Source: Thermoanaerobaculia bacterium | Lineage (GTDB): Bacteria; Acidobacteriota; Thermoanaerobaculia; Multivoradales; Multivoraceae | DNA length: 64,000 nt | Assembly (NCBI GenBank): GCA_022823665.1 | Contig: JAJEHN010000016.1 | Coordinates: 62,001-126,000, forward strand | Direction of reading: 5' to 3' | Shown: one piece after another, positions 10,235 through 17,760 of the stretch | Position numbering within the stretch: the first letter of the stretch is position 1 | Layout of the letters: every line of letters begins with the position of its first letter | Notes under the pieces: generated by a model | Database searches by the model: none | Told to the model about the DNA's origin: nothing | The model's input: the letters and a program-made list of their open reading frames with translations, nothing else | Made by a program: the position numbers and the translations under genes

Positions 10235-11272
10235 TCAGGCGACGCGGGGCAGCACTTCGTCGGTGAACAGCACGAAGGAGCTGTGGCTCAGCGGCGCCAG
10301 CAGCAGGTAGTCGAGGAACATCTCTTCCTTCAGGCGCGCGATCTCGTCCACTAGCTCGTCCGGCGAACCGTAGATGATCACGCCGTTCATGTAGCGGTCG
10401 ATCGCGGACTGTGCCGCCGAGTCGACGAAGATGTCGTCCTGCGACAGCTCGCTGAGCTCGCGGTTGAGCTTGCTCTCGACCTTGGCCGGTCGTACGCCCT
10501 TCTTGCGGTGCGAGCCGACCGTCCACTCGGCTCCCTGACGGGCGATCTGCTCCGCTTCGGCCCGGGTCGGGGCGCAGGCGACGAGGCGGGCCATCGGGAT
10601 CTCGCGGCCCTCGATGGAGTGGCCGTGGTTCTCCAGGATCTCCCGGTACAGCTCCCGCTTCTCGGCGAGCCGCGCGTGGTCCGCGTGCGGGTCCATCATG
10701 ATCGAGAAGCCGTTCTCGGCCGCCCAGTTCATCGCTTCCGGCGACGAGGCGGCGAGCCACACCGGCGGATGCGGCTTTTGCGCCGGCTTCGGCAGCACCT
10801 CCACGCCGTCGCACTGGAAGTGATCGCCAGCGAAGGTCACGCGCTCCTCCGTCCAGGCGCCGATCACCGTCTGGACGTGCTCGCGGAAAACCTCGTAGCT
10901 GTGCTGCGGGTCGACGCCGAAGGCCTTGAACTCTGCCTCCTGGTAGCCGCGGCCGACGCCCCAGTTCACCCGGCCTCCGGACAGGACGTCGAGCAGCGCC
11001 ACCTCCTCGGCCAGCCGCAGCGGGTTGTAGAAGGGCGCCAGGGAGACGCCCGTGCCGATGCGGAGGTTCTTCGTCCGGGCGGCCACGTGGGTGCCCATGA
11101 GGTGAATCGAAGGGCAGATGCTGAACGAGCTGAAGTGGTGTTCCGCCAGCCAGACGGCGTCGTAGCCGTTCTGCTCCATGATGTCGATGCGCTGGAACGC
11201 CCGGTGGTAGACCTGATCCAGCGGAATCCGCCGGTCGGGCCAGGAAAAGAACTGGAGTACTCCGACCTTCAT
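10235..11272 (-). CDS. LLM-class flavin-dependent oxidoreductase
   Basis: A 345-residue bacterial luciferase-like TIM-barrel protein, expected to use reduced flavin (FMN or F420) for monooxygenation or oxidoreduction. The family pattern is visible as DAVWLAEHHFSSF near residue 38, RTKNLRIGTGVSLAPFYNPLRLAEEVALLD near 66, GGRVNWGVGRGYQ near 99, and PPVWLAASSPEA in the middle. The substrate cannot be told. It converges on the small HTH gene (18 bases between stops) and is divergent from pdxH. Confidence 0.88.
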   Translation of the reverse strand: MKVGVLQFFSWPDRRIPLDQVYHRAFQRIDIMEQNGYDAVWLAEHHFSSFSICPSIHLMGTHVAARTKNLRIGTGVSLAPFYNPLRLAEEVALLDVLSGGRVNWGVGRGYQEAEFKAFGVDPQHSYEVFREHVQTVIGAWTEERVTFAGDHFQCDGVEVLPKPAQKPHPPVWLAASSPEAMNWAAENGFSIMMDPHADHARLAEKRELYREILENHGHSIEGREIPMARLVACAPTRAEAEQIARQGAEWTVGSHRKKGVRPAKVESKLNRELSELSQDDIFVDSAAQSAIDRYMNGVIIYGSPDELVDEIARLKEEMFLDYLLLAPLSHSSFVLFTDEVLPRVA

Positions 11273-11351
11273 CGGCCGGCAATCGTTTCACACGGCGGCC
11301 AGGCCACTTCGCGGGCTTGGCCCGGGCCGCAGGATCGGTCAGAGTTCGGCC

Positions 11352-11936
11352 ATGACGCCCGCCGTCGATCCCTTCGAGCGATTCCGCGACCTCTTCGAGC
11401 GCGCCTCGGCCACGGACCTCACCGAGCCGAACGCGATGGTCGTCTCGAGCGCCGATGAGCAGGGCCGCCCGTCGTCCCGGGTCGTGCTGCTGAAGCACTT
11501 CGACCGCGACGGCTTCGTCTTCTACACGAATCTCGAGAGCCGCAAGGGCCGGGAGATCCTGGCTCGGCCGGATGTGAGCATGAACTTCTTCTGGCGCGAA
11601 CCGAAGGAGCAGGTATGCGTCTTCGGCCGCGCCGAACGGGTCGGCGACGAGGAGGCCGACGCCTACTTCGCGACCCGGGACCGGAACAGCCAACTCGGCG
11701 CCTGGGCATCGCAACAGAGCCGGCCGCTGGCAAGCCGCGAACAGCTCGTGGCCGGCTTCGAGCAGGTGACGGAGCGTTTCGCCGGCCGTGACGTGCCGCG
11801 GCCGCCGCACTGGACGGGGCTGCGGGTCGTGCCCCGGCGGTTCGAGTTCTGGGTCGCCCGGGAGCACCGGCTCCATGACCGGACGTTCTACGAGCGGGAC
11901 GGCGACTCCTGGCGGGTGGGCCTGCTGTACCCGTAG
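11352..11936 (+). CDS. pdxH: Pyridoxamine 5'-phosphate oxidase
   Basis: FMN enzyme that oxidises pyridoxine/pyridoxamine 5'-phosphate to pyridoxal phosphate. It is 194 residues, slightly shorter than E. coli PdxH. Motifs seen: PSSRVVLLKHFDRDGFVFYTN (FMN/PLP binding), SRKGREI, NFFWREPKEQVCVFGRAERV, a NSQLGAWASQQS segment and the C-terminal dimer motif VVPRRFEFWVAREHRLHDR. It ends WRVGLLYP instead of the common RLAP. Single gene between a divergent flavin oxidoreductase and the convergent sterol-reductase-like gene. Confidence 0.94.
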   Translation: MTPAVDPFERFRDLFERASATDLTEPNAMVVSSADEQGRPSSRVVLLKHFDRDGFVFYTNLESRKGREILARPDVSMNFFWREPKEQVCVFGRAERVGDEEADAYFATRDRNSQLGAWASQQSRPLASREQLVAGFEQVTERFAGRDVPRPPHWTGLRVVPRRFEFWVAREHRLHDRTFYERDGDSWRVGLLYP

Positions 11937-11945
11937 CGCTGGTTC

Positions 11946-13049
11946 TCAGTACACCCGTGGCACGATGCGCCATGGCACCCGCCGGCGGTACTCGTCCCAC
12001 AGCGGGCCGTACTTCGCGGCGCAGCGGCGGTCGTCGTCGCGCTCTCGCGGCACGAGCAGGAGGACGTAGTACAGCGGATAGAGCCACGGAGCGATGAGCG
12101 CCGGGTAGCCGAGGCTCAGGGCAAGCCCGGTCGCCATCAGGATCTCGCCGAGATAGTTCGCGTGGCGCGAGACGCCCCAGAAACCGCTGCACAGGACGCG
12201 CCGCTCGCCGTCAGAGATGCTCTCCGGCCGGAACCGGCCGAGGAAGGTCCGTTCCGGATCGAGCTTGAAGTGGAACTTCTGCATGTTCGCGCCGCGCGCC
12301 AGGGACCAGCCGGCGAAGAAGACCAGCGCGGCCAGAACGAGCAGCCAGACGGGGGCGTGGGGATTGGGCAGGCCGGCGGCGGCCCAGAGGCCCACACCGT
12401 AGACGTACGGGTAGAAGAAGAGGCAGCCCCAGACGAGCTTGAAACCGACCCGCTCGGCGAACAGGTCGTAGGTGTAGAGGTGAACCCGCTCGAAGAACAG
12501 GTAGTCGCCGATGAACCAGGTGAAGAGGGCGACGTAGAGGACGACGCCGGGCGACGGATCGCCGGGATACGTCGAGTAGTGATGAACGGCGAACGAGAGC
12601 AGGTTCAGCTCGAGCAGGGTGGCGCCGAAGACGTAGAGGAACATCTTCGCGTCGACGCGGCCGGCGAGAAGGCGCGGATTGGCGCGTCTGCCGAGGTAGA
12701 ACTCCTTCAGGAAGGAAGCGCCGCGGCCCGGCGCCGTCACGACGACCGCCACCGAAGCGGCGATGCCGAGCGCCAGGGCCCCCGTGGCGCCGCTCCAGCG
12801 GTGGGTCCATAGCCAGTCCCAGGGCATCACGTCGCTGTAGCCGGCCAGGAGCCACAGGCCGATCGTGACGGCGAAGACGAGCAGCCCGTTCAGACGGTAC
12901 TGGAGAAGCTCGCCGGTCCGTTCGTCACGGACGTAGCCCGTGACCCGGCGGGCCGGCAGCAGGACGCTGAGACCGAGGATGACGACGCAGACGAGCCAGG
13001 GCGTCAGGAAGCCCAGATACGGTGACAGGTCGACGATGTAGACCTTCAA
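11946..13049 (-). CDS. ERG4/ERG24-family membrane reductase (delta14-sterol reductase-like)
   Basis: A 367-residue integral membrane protein with about 8-10 hydrophobic segments. Family signatures are present in order: FYLGRRANPR with DAKMF (about 117-137), the RGANMQK segment (252-258), GFWGVSRHANYLGE (289-302), and a C-terminal RERDDDRRCAAKYGPLWDEY ending IVPRVY. These NADPH-binding C-terminal motifs define the eukaryotic C14/C7/C24 sterol reductases and their few bacterial homologues. The substrate here need not be a sterol. It starts 3 bases after boxB, so it is the last gene of a boxC-boxB-reductase operon. This partner is unexpected for the benzoyl-CoA pathway. Confidence 0.85.
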   Translation of the reverse strand: MKVYIVDLSPYLGFLTPWLVCVVILGLSVLLPARRVTGYVRDERTGELLQYRLNGLLVFAVTIGLWLLAGYSDVMPWDWLWTHRWSGATGALALGIAASVAVVVTAPGRGASFLKEFYLGRRANPRLLAGRVDAKMFLYVFGATLLELNLLSFAVHHYSTYPGDPSPGVVLYVALFTWFIGDYLFFERVHLYTYDLFAERVGFKLVWGCLFFYPYVYGVGLWAAAGLPNPHAPVWLLVLAALVFFAGWSLARGANMQKFHFKLDPERTFLGRFRPESISDGERRVLCSGFWGVSRHANYLGEILMATGLALSLGYPALIAPWLYPLYYVLLLVPRERDDDRRCAAKYGPLWDEYRRRVPWRIVPRVY

Positions 13050-13052
13050 CCC

Positions 13053-14516
13053 CTACGCCTCGGCCAGCTTGACCCACTCGAAGTCGCCGGGCTTGTGGTT
13101 GATCCGGATTCGCGGCTCGGCGATCCAGGAGGCGTAGTGGCCGGGCCGGAACTCCGGCTTCATCAGCGACTCGATGAAGGCGCGGTCGCTGTCGTCGGGC
13201 AGCCATTCGTGTCGGCGCCGGGTCCACTCGTCTTCCGGGACAATCTCGCCGTCCGGCGTGGCATGCAGGTCGCGGTAGACACCGATCTGACGGTGGAAGG
13301 CCACGTGTGGCAGCGTGATCTCGAAGTCGACTCCGGCCTGGCGGATCGTCTTGTTCCAGCGGCCGACGCCGAGGCTGCAGTCGCCGGTGAAGTCGTCGCG
13401 CAGGCGGGCGTTCAGGGCGTTGAGCGCCGGGTGCTGCACGATCTGCCAGCCGCCGTTCGCCGGCTCCGGGATGCCGTACGTCGCCTCGTGCAGCCGGTGG
13501 TCGTCCTCCAGCCGGTGCTCGCGAAAGCGGCCCTTGAGGCCGGCGTTGAAGAAGTTGGCGGAGTTCGTCGACAGCTCGGAGCCGAACAGGTCGAGGGTGA
13601 GCGAGTAGTGGAGGTTGACCTTCTTCTGGATCGTCGGCAGGTCGATCACGCCGATCGCTCGCACCGCCTCGACGTCGGTCGGGTCGTCCATGCCGGCCGC
13701 CGCCATCGCCTCGCAGGTCCGCTGGACGATGCGGGTCACGCCGGTTTCGCCGACGAACATGTGGAACGCCTCCTCCGTCAGCATGAAGCGGCAGGTGCGC
13801 GACAGCGGATCGAAGCCCGACTGCGCCAGCGATTCGAGCTGCATCCTGCCGTCGCGATCGGTGAAGAAGGTGAACAGGAAGAAGGAGAGCCAGTCGGGGG
13901 TCTCCTCGTTGAAGGCGCCGAGCATGCGCGGGGCGTCGTCGGAGCCGGAGCGGCGTCGCAGCAGTTCGCCGGCCTCCTCCCGGCCGTCGCGGCCGAAGTA
14001 CTTCTGGAGCAGGTAGACCATCGCCCAGAGATGGCGCCCTTCCTCGACGTTGACCTGGAACAGGTTCCGCATGTCGTAGAGCGAGGGGGCGGTCTTGCCC
14101 AGGAAGCGCTGCTGCTCGACGGAAGCCGGCTCCGTGTCGCCCTGGATGACGATCAGGCGCCGGAGCATCGCGCGGTACTCGCCGGGAACCTCCTGCCAGG
14201 CGGGCTCGCCGACGTGGCGGCCAAAGGGGATCTTCCGGTCCGGGTCCTGCGGCGCGAGCAGGATGCCCCAGCGGTAGTCGGGCATCTTCACGTAGTCGAA
14301 GACGGCCCACTTGTCCGCGCCCTTCGACTCGACCCGCACCGCGGTGCGGAGATAGACGTCGGAGGTCTGGAAGCCGTCAGGCCCCATGTCCATCCACCAG
14401 TCGATGTAGCCGGGGTGCCAGCGTTCCAGGCCGCGGCGGACCCGGGCGTCCGACGCCAGCGCGACGTTGTTCGGAATCAGGACGTCGTAGTCGACGGTGC
14501 TGTCCAGCGTGGTCAT
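13053..14516 (-). CDS. boxB: Benzoyl-CoA 2,3-epoxidase subunit B
   Basis: Class I di-iron oxygenase that epoxidises benzoyl-CoA with electrons from BoxA. It is 487 residues, near family length. The iron ligand pattern is intact: E129 (QGDTEPASVE), E159 and H162 (VNVEEGRHLW), D220 (FFTDRDG) and E249/H252 (TEEAFHMF); numbering is by my count. The start at 14516 is 12 bases after boxC. No BoxA reductase or benzoate-CoA ligase lies in this window, so the electron donor must be encoded elsewhere or be unusual. Related di-iron epoxidases act on other aryl-CoA thioesters, so substrate is inferred from the neighbour BoxC. Confidence 0.9.
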   Translation of the reverse strand: MTTLDSTVDYDVLIPNNVALASDARVRRGLERWHPGYIDWWMDMGPDGFQTSDVYLRTAVRVESKGADKWAVFDYVKMPDYRWGILLAPQDPDRKIPFGRHVGEPAWQEVPGEYRAMLRRLIVIQGDTEPASVEQQRFLGKTAPSLYDMRNLFQVNVEEGRHLWAMVYLLQKYFGRDGREEAGELLRRRSGSDDAPRMLGAFNEETPDWLSFFLFTFFTDRDGRMQLESLAQSGFDPLSRTCRFMLTEEAFHMFVGETGVTRIVQRTCEAMAAAGMDDPTDVEAVRAIGVIDLPTIQKKVNLHYSLTLDLFGSELSTNSANFFNAGLKGRFREHRLEDDHRLHEATYGIPEPANGGWQIVQHPALNALNARLRDDFTGDCSLGVGRWNKTIRQAGVDFEITLPHVAFHRQIGVYRDLHATPDGEIVPEDEWTRRRHEWLPDDSDRAFIESLMKPEFRPGHYASWIAEPRIRINHKPGDFEWVKLAEA

Positions 14517-14527
14517 CGTGTGCTCCG

Positions 14528-16240
14528 TCAGATCCGTTCGCTGTCGAATCGTGGGCGGCGGCCGGTGCCGTAGAGGCGGAGCGCCCCCTCCTCGCCGACC
14601 GCGTTGGGGCGTTGGAAGATCCAGTTCTGCCAGGCGCTGAGGCGTCCGAAGATCTTGCTCTCGAGGGTCTCCGGCCCGGGGAAGCGGAGGTTGGCCTCGA
14701 GCGCGGTCAGCGCGTCGGGCGAGAAGCTGGCCCGTTCCTCGAGCGCGATGCGCACCTCGTCCTCCCAGTCCAGGTCGTCGAGCACTTCCGTGACCAGCCC
14801 GGCCGCCTCGGCGTCGGCGGCTTCCAGGGGCCTGCCGATGAGTCCACGGAGGGAGTCGATCGCGTCCTCCCGGCCGAGGAACCGGGTCTCCAGGCGGGAA
14901 AGCCCGTTCGGGGTGGGGAACGCTCCGAAGTTCAGTTCGCCGAGTTCGATTGAGGGCGCCGGTGCGCCGTCTTCGCTCTCACCCTCGAACATGTAGGAGC
15001 GGTCCGAGGCCAGCGGGAGTTCGAGCAGCAGGCCGGCGAAGCAGCTCCCCGGCGCGATCAGGGTGAACACGCTGCGCGCGGTCAGGTCGAGGCGCTTGAG
15101 CACCCGCTTCCAGTACAGGAGCACCTCGCGCACGAACCAGTGCGCGCGCTCCTGGTGGAGGAACGCGTCGAACGCGGCCACCGCGCCCAGGTCGCCTTCG
15201 GACTCGATGACGAGCTGCCCGATCCGCGTTTCGTTCAGGCGCAGGTGGAGCAGGGCGTCGTCGAGTTCCCGGGCCAGGAGGAGAGGCCAGAAGGCCGCGC
15301 TCCCGGCGAGTGCTTCCGGCGCGTGGCCCGGCGGCGGATCCGGCGGGCCGAGCACGGTGAGACGGGCCGCGCCGAGCCCGCGGTCGAAGTCGACGCGAAG
15401 CGTGGAGTAGACGATGGAGTCCCCCTCCAGTTTCGGTTCGACCTCGGGCCAGTCCGCGCCTCCGGCCGTGGCGGGACGGTCGCTGGAGGCGGCCAGTTCC
15501 CGCGCCCGCGACTTCGCGTCGTCGTCGAAGGACGATCGCGGCAGCAACTCGTCAACGAGGTTCCACTCGACGGCCCGCCGGCCCTTGACGCCTTCCTCCA
15601 GGGTGCAGAAGAGGTCGGCCCGGTCGCGGCGAACGCGGCGCTTGTCGAGCAGCCGGGTCAGTCCGCCGGTGCCAGGCAGGACGCCGAGCAGCGGCACTTC
15701 GGGCAGCGAGACGGCCGAACTCCCGTCGTCGGCGAGCAGGATGCGGTCGCAGGCGAGCGCCAGCTCGTAGCCGCCGCCCGCGGCCGTGCCGCGCACCGCA
15801 CAGAGGTAGCGCTGGCCGGAGTGCTGGCAGGCGTCCTCGATCGCCAGCCGGGTCTCGTTCGTGAACTTGCAGAAGTTCACCTTCAACTGGTGCGACGAAG
15901 CGCCGAGCATGCCGATGTTTGCGCCGGCGCAGAAGATCCGGTCGCGGTCGGAACGGAGAACGACGGCGTGAACCTCCGGATGCTCGAACCGCAGTCGTTG
16001 TGTGGCGTCGTAGAGCTCGAAGTCGACGCCGAGGTCGTAGGAGTTCTGCTTGAGCTGATAACCCGGCCGGAGCCCCGCCTGCTCGTCGACTTCCAGGGTC
16101 AGGAAGGCGAGCGGCGGCTCGATCGCGAGCCGCCAGTGCCGGTAGCGGTCGGGGTCAGTGCGGAAGTCGATGGGCTCTGCCGCGGCGGTCTCACCGGCCG
16201 GGTGCCCGGAGGGTCCGTCCGCGGTGGCCTGCTTGGACAT
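14528..16240 (-). CDS. boxC: Benzoyl-CoA-dihydrodiol lyase
   Basis: Crotonase-family enzyme that opens 2,3-epoxybenzoyl-CoA and releases formate, giving 3,4-dehydroadipyl-CoA semialdehyde. It is 570 residues, the typical BoxC length of about 550. It has two crotonase-like halves. The N-terminal half carries the CoA oxyanion-hole segments FCAGANIGML and GTAAGGGYELALACDR, and LPGTGGLTRLLDKR. The C-terminus WQNWIFQRPNAVGEEGALRLYG fits BoxC. It is the first gene of the boxC-boxB-reductase operon. Its likely promoter is a TATACT box (16298-16293) shared with the divergent potA. Confidence 0.92.
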   Translation of the reverse strand: MSKQATADGPSGHPAGETAAAEPIDFRTDPDRYRHWRLAIEPPLAFLTLEVDEQAGLRPGYQLKQNSYDLGVDFELYDATQRLRFEHPEVHAVVLRSDRDRIFCAGANIGMLGASSHQLKVNFCKFTNETRLAIEDACQHSGQRYLCAVRGTAAGGGYELALACDRILLADDGSSAVSLPEVPLLGVLPGTGGLTRLLDKRRVRRDRADLFCTLEEGVKGRRAVEWNLVDELLPRSSFDDDAKSRARELAASSDRPATAGGADWPEVEPKLEGDSIVYSTLRVDFDRGLGAARLTVLGPPDPPPGHAPEALAGSAAFWPLLLARELDDALLHLRLNETRIGQLVIESEGDLGAVAAFDAFLHQERAHWFVREVLLYWKRVLKRLDLTARSVFTLIAPGSCFAGLLLELPLASDRSYMFEGESEDGAPAPSIELGELNFGAFPTPNGLSRLETRFLGREDAIDSLRGLIGRPLEAADAEAAGLVTEVLDDLDWEDEVRIALEERASFSPDALTALEANLRFPGPETLESKIFGRLSAWQNWIFQRPNAVGEEGALRLYGTGRRPRFDSERI

Positions 16241-16292
16241 CTGGTGGGTAGGGGCGCCCTGTTCCGGTTCGATAGGCCCGTGCCGATCCGTG

Positions 16293-16300
16293 AGTATAGT
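16293..16300. promoter_or_regulatory. Shared divergent -10 element of boxC and potA
   Basis: AGTATAGT in an otherwise GC-rich 68-base gap. Read forward it gives TATAGT (16295-16300), 8 bases before the potA GTG. Read in reverse it gives TATACT about 52 bases before boxC. The first would produce a nearly leaderless potA mRNA. The same AGTATAG core recurs between two other divergent genes at 59728. No convincing -35 box is visible on either side. Confidence 0.4.
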
Positions 16301-16308
16301 CGCGGATC

Positions 16309-17451
16309 GTGAGCGTCCCGGCCTCTGGCGAACGCGGCGACAAGGCCGTTCCGCACGTCGAGTTCGTTGGCGTGGACAAGAGCTACGACGGCCGGAACCT
16401 GGTCGTGCGTGGCCTCGATCTCGCGGTGGAGCGGGGCGAGTTTCTGACCCTGCTGGGTCCTTCCGGCTCGGGCAAGACGACCTGCCTGATGATGCTCGCG
16501 GGCTTCGAGGCGCCGACCGCGGGGACGATCCGCATTGCCGGCCGGCCGATCCAGGATCTGCCGCCCCACAGGCGCGGGATCGGCATGGTCTTCCAGAACT
16601 ACGCCCTGTTCCCCCACATGACGGTGGGCGGCAACCTGGCCTTCCCGCTCGAGGTCCGCGGCGTCGAGCCGGCCCTGCGGCGGGAGCGGGTCAAGCGGTC
16701 GCTCAGCCTCGTTCAGCTCGAGGGCCTGGAGGATCGGAGACCGGCCCAGCTCTCCGGCGGCCAGCAGCAGCGGGTGGCGATCGCCCGCGCCCTGGTGTTC
16801 GAGCCGGAGATCGTCCTGATGGACGAGCCGCTCGGCGCTCTCGACCGGCGTCTGCGCGAGGAGATGCAGTACGAGATCCGGCGCATCCACTCCACTCTGG
16901 GAGTGACGGTCGTCTACGTGACGCACGACCAGCAGGAGGCGATGACGCTCTCCGACCGGGTGGCGGTGTTCCACAACGGCGTCATCGAGCAGGCGGCGTC
17001 GCCGGAGGTCCTGTACGAGGAACCCGAGAAGGCTTTCGTCGCCCGGTTCATCGGCGAGAACAACCGGCTCGACGGCGTCGTGGTGAGCGAGGAGGACGGC
17101 GTCTGCGAAGTGGACATCGGCGGCCATAAGGTCCGCGCGATGAGCCTGGGCCTGTGCCCTCCGGGCGCTCGAACCACGGTCGTGATCCGGCCCGAGCGCG
17201 TCGCGGTGGCGCCGCCGGACGGCCGCTACCGGAACGAAATCGAGACGCGGATCGACGACATGATCTTTCTCGGCGACCATCTGCGCCTTCACATGACGGT
17301 CGGCGGCGCCTCCGACTTCATCGCGAAGATCCCGAACGTCGTGGGTCACGGCGCCGTGCTGCCGGGCGACACGGTGCGGGTCGGCTGGGCGGCGCTCGAC
17401 TGCCGGGCGCTGGCGCCGGAGGAGTTGGCGGAAGGCGAAGAAGAGTGGTGA
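16309..17451 (+). CDS. potA: Spermidine/putrescine-type ABC importer ATPase
   Basis: Cytosolic ATPase of a type I importer, 380 residues. Walker A GPSGSGKT (50-57), Q-loop [11 protein letters not shown], signature LSGGQQQR (148-155), Walker [12 protein letters not shown] and switch [10 protein letters not shown] are all intact, followed by a C-terminal TOBE regulatory domain (about 280-365). The start is GTG 16309, only 8 bases past a TATAGT box. The matching binding protein (27489) and permeases (29471, 30697) are on the same strand but separated from it by about 10 kb of unrelated surface genes. PotA/CysA/FbpC ATPases are alike; polyamine-type assignment rests on the permeases. Confidence 0.9.
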   Translation: MSVPASGERGDKAVPHVEFVGVDKSYDGRNLVVRGLDLAVERGEFLTLLGPSGSGKTTCLMMLAGFEAPTAGTIRIAGRPIQDLPPHRRGIGMVFQNYALFPHMTVGGNLAFPLEVRGVEPALRRERVKRSLSLVQLEGLEDRRPAQLSGGQQQRVAIARALVFEPEIVLMDEPLGALDRRLREEMQYEIRRIHSTLGVTVVYVTHDQQEAMTLSDRVAVFHNGVIEQAASPEVLYEEPEKAFVARFIGENNRLDGVVVSEEDGVCEVDIGGHKVRAMSLGLCPPGARTTVVIRPERVAVAPPDGRYRNEIETRIDDMIFLGDHLRLHMTVGGASDFIAKIPNVVGHGAVLPGDTVRVGWAALDCRALAPEELAEGEEEW

Positions 17452-17760
17452 GGGCCGCTCGGTGGCTGGCGCGGTGGGCAGTTGGCGGCCGCCGTCGTGC
17501 GGGACTGGCGCTGCGTCATGGAGGGGATCCCGCGCTACACTGTCGCGACTACAGTGCCCCGTGCTGATGAGTTCCTCCTGATGTTGGCGGGAGGCGGGAG
17601 AGATTTACTGTTGGTTTCGTCCCTTGCTGGTTACAAATGGGCTGGCTGCGGCCCGTGGATGTTCCGGTACACGCCTGGAACGTGCGGCACGAGGCGTTCG
17701 CGCGGCTGGCGGGCGGCTCAACCGTCGCTGAACGGCGGGACCGCCCGCGACTGCGGCTCG
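17452..17760. other. 309-base intergenic region between potA and the protease
   Basis: No RNA gene or credible ORF start recognised, although the frame of the following gene is open from 17482. It is less GC-rich than its surroundings in the middle (ATTTACTGTTGG ... TTACAAATGG near 17606-17640), where a weak promoter could lie. A small inverted repeat is at 17538-17556. This gap marks the left border of the roughly 10-kb surface module that splits the pot operon. Confidence 0.5.
17538..17556. repeat. Inverted repeat CACTGT/ACAGTG
   Basis: CACTGT-cgcgact-ACAGTG is a perfect 6-base inverted repeat with a 7-base spacer, lying in the gap upstream of the protease gene. It could be an operator or small hairpin. 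A 6-base arm in 309 bases can also arise by chance. Confidence 0.3.

Noticed and set aside
17452-17760. Riboswitch or small RNA upstream of the protease
   Set aside because: No conserved core recognised; only one short inverted repeat.
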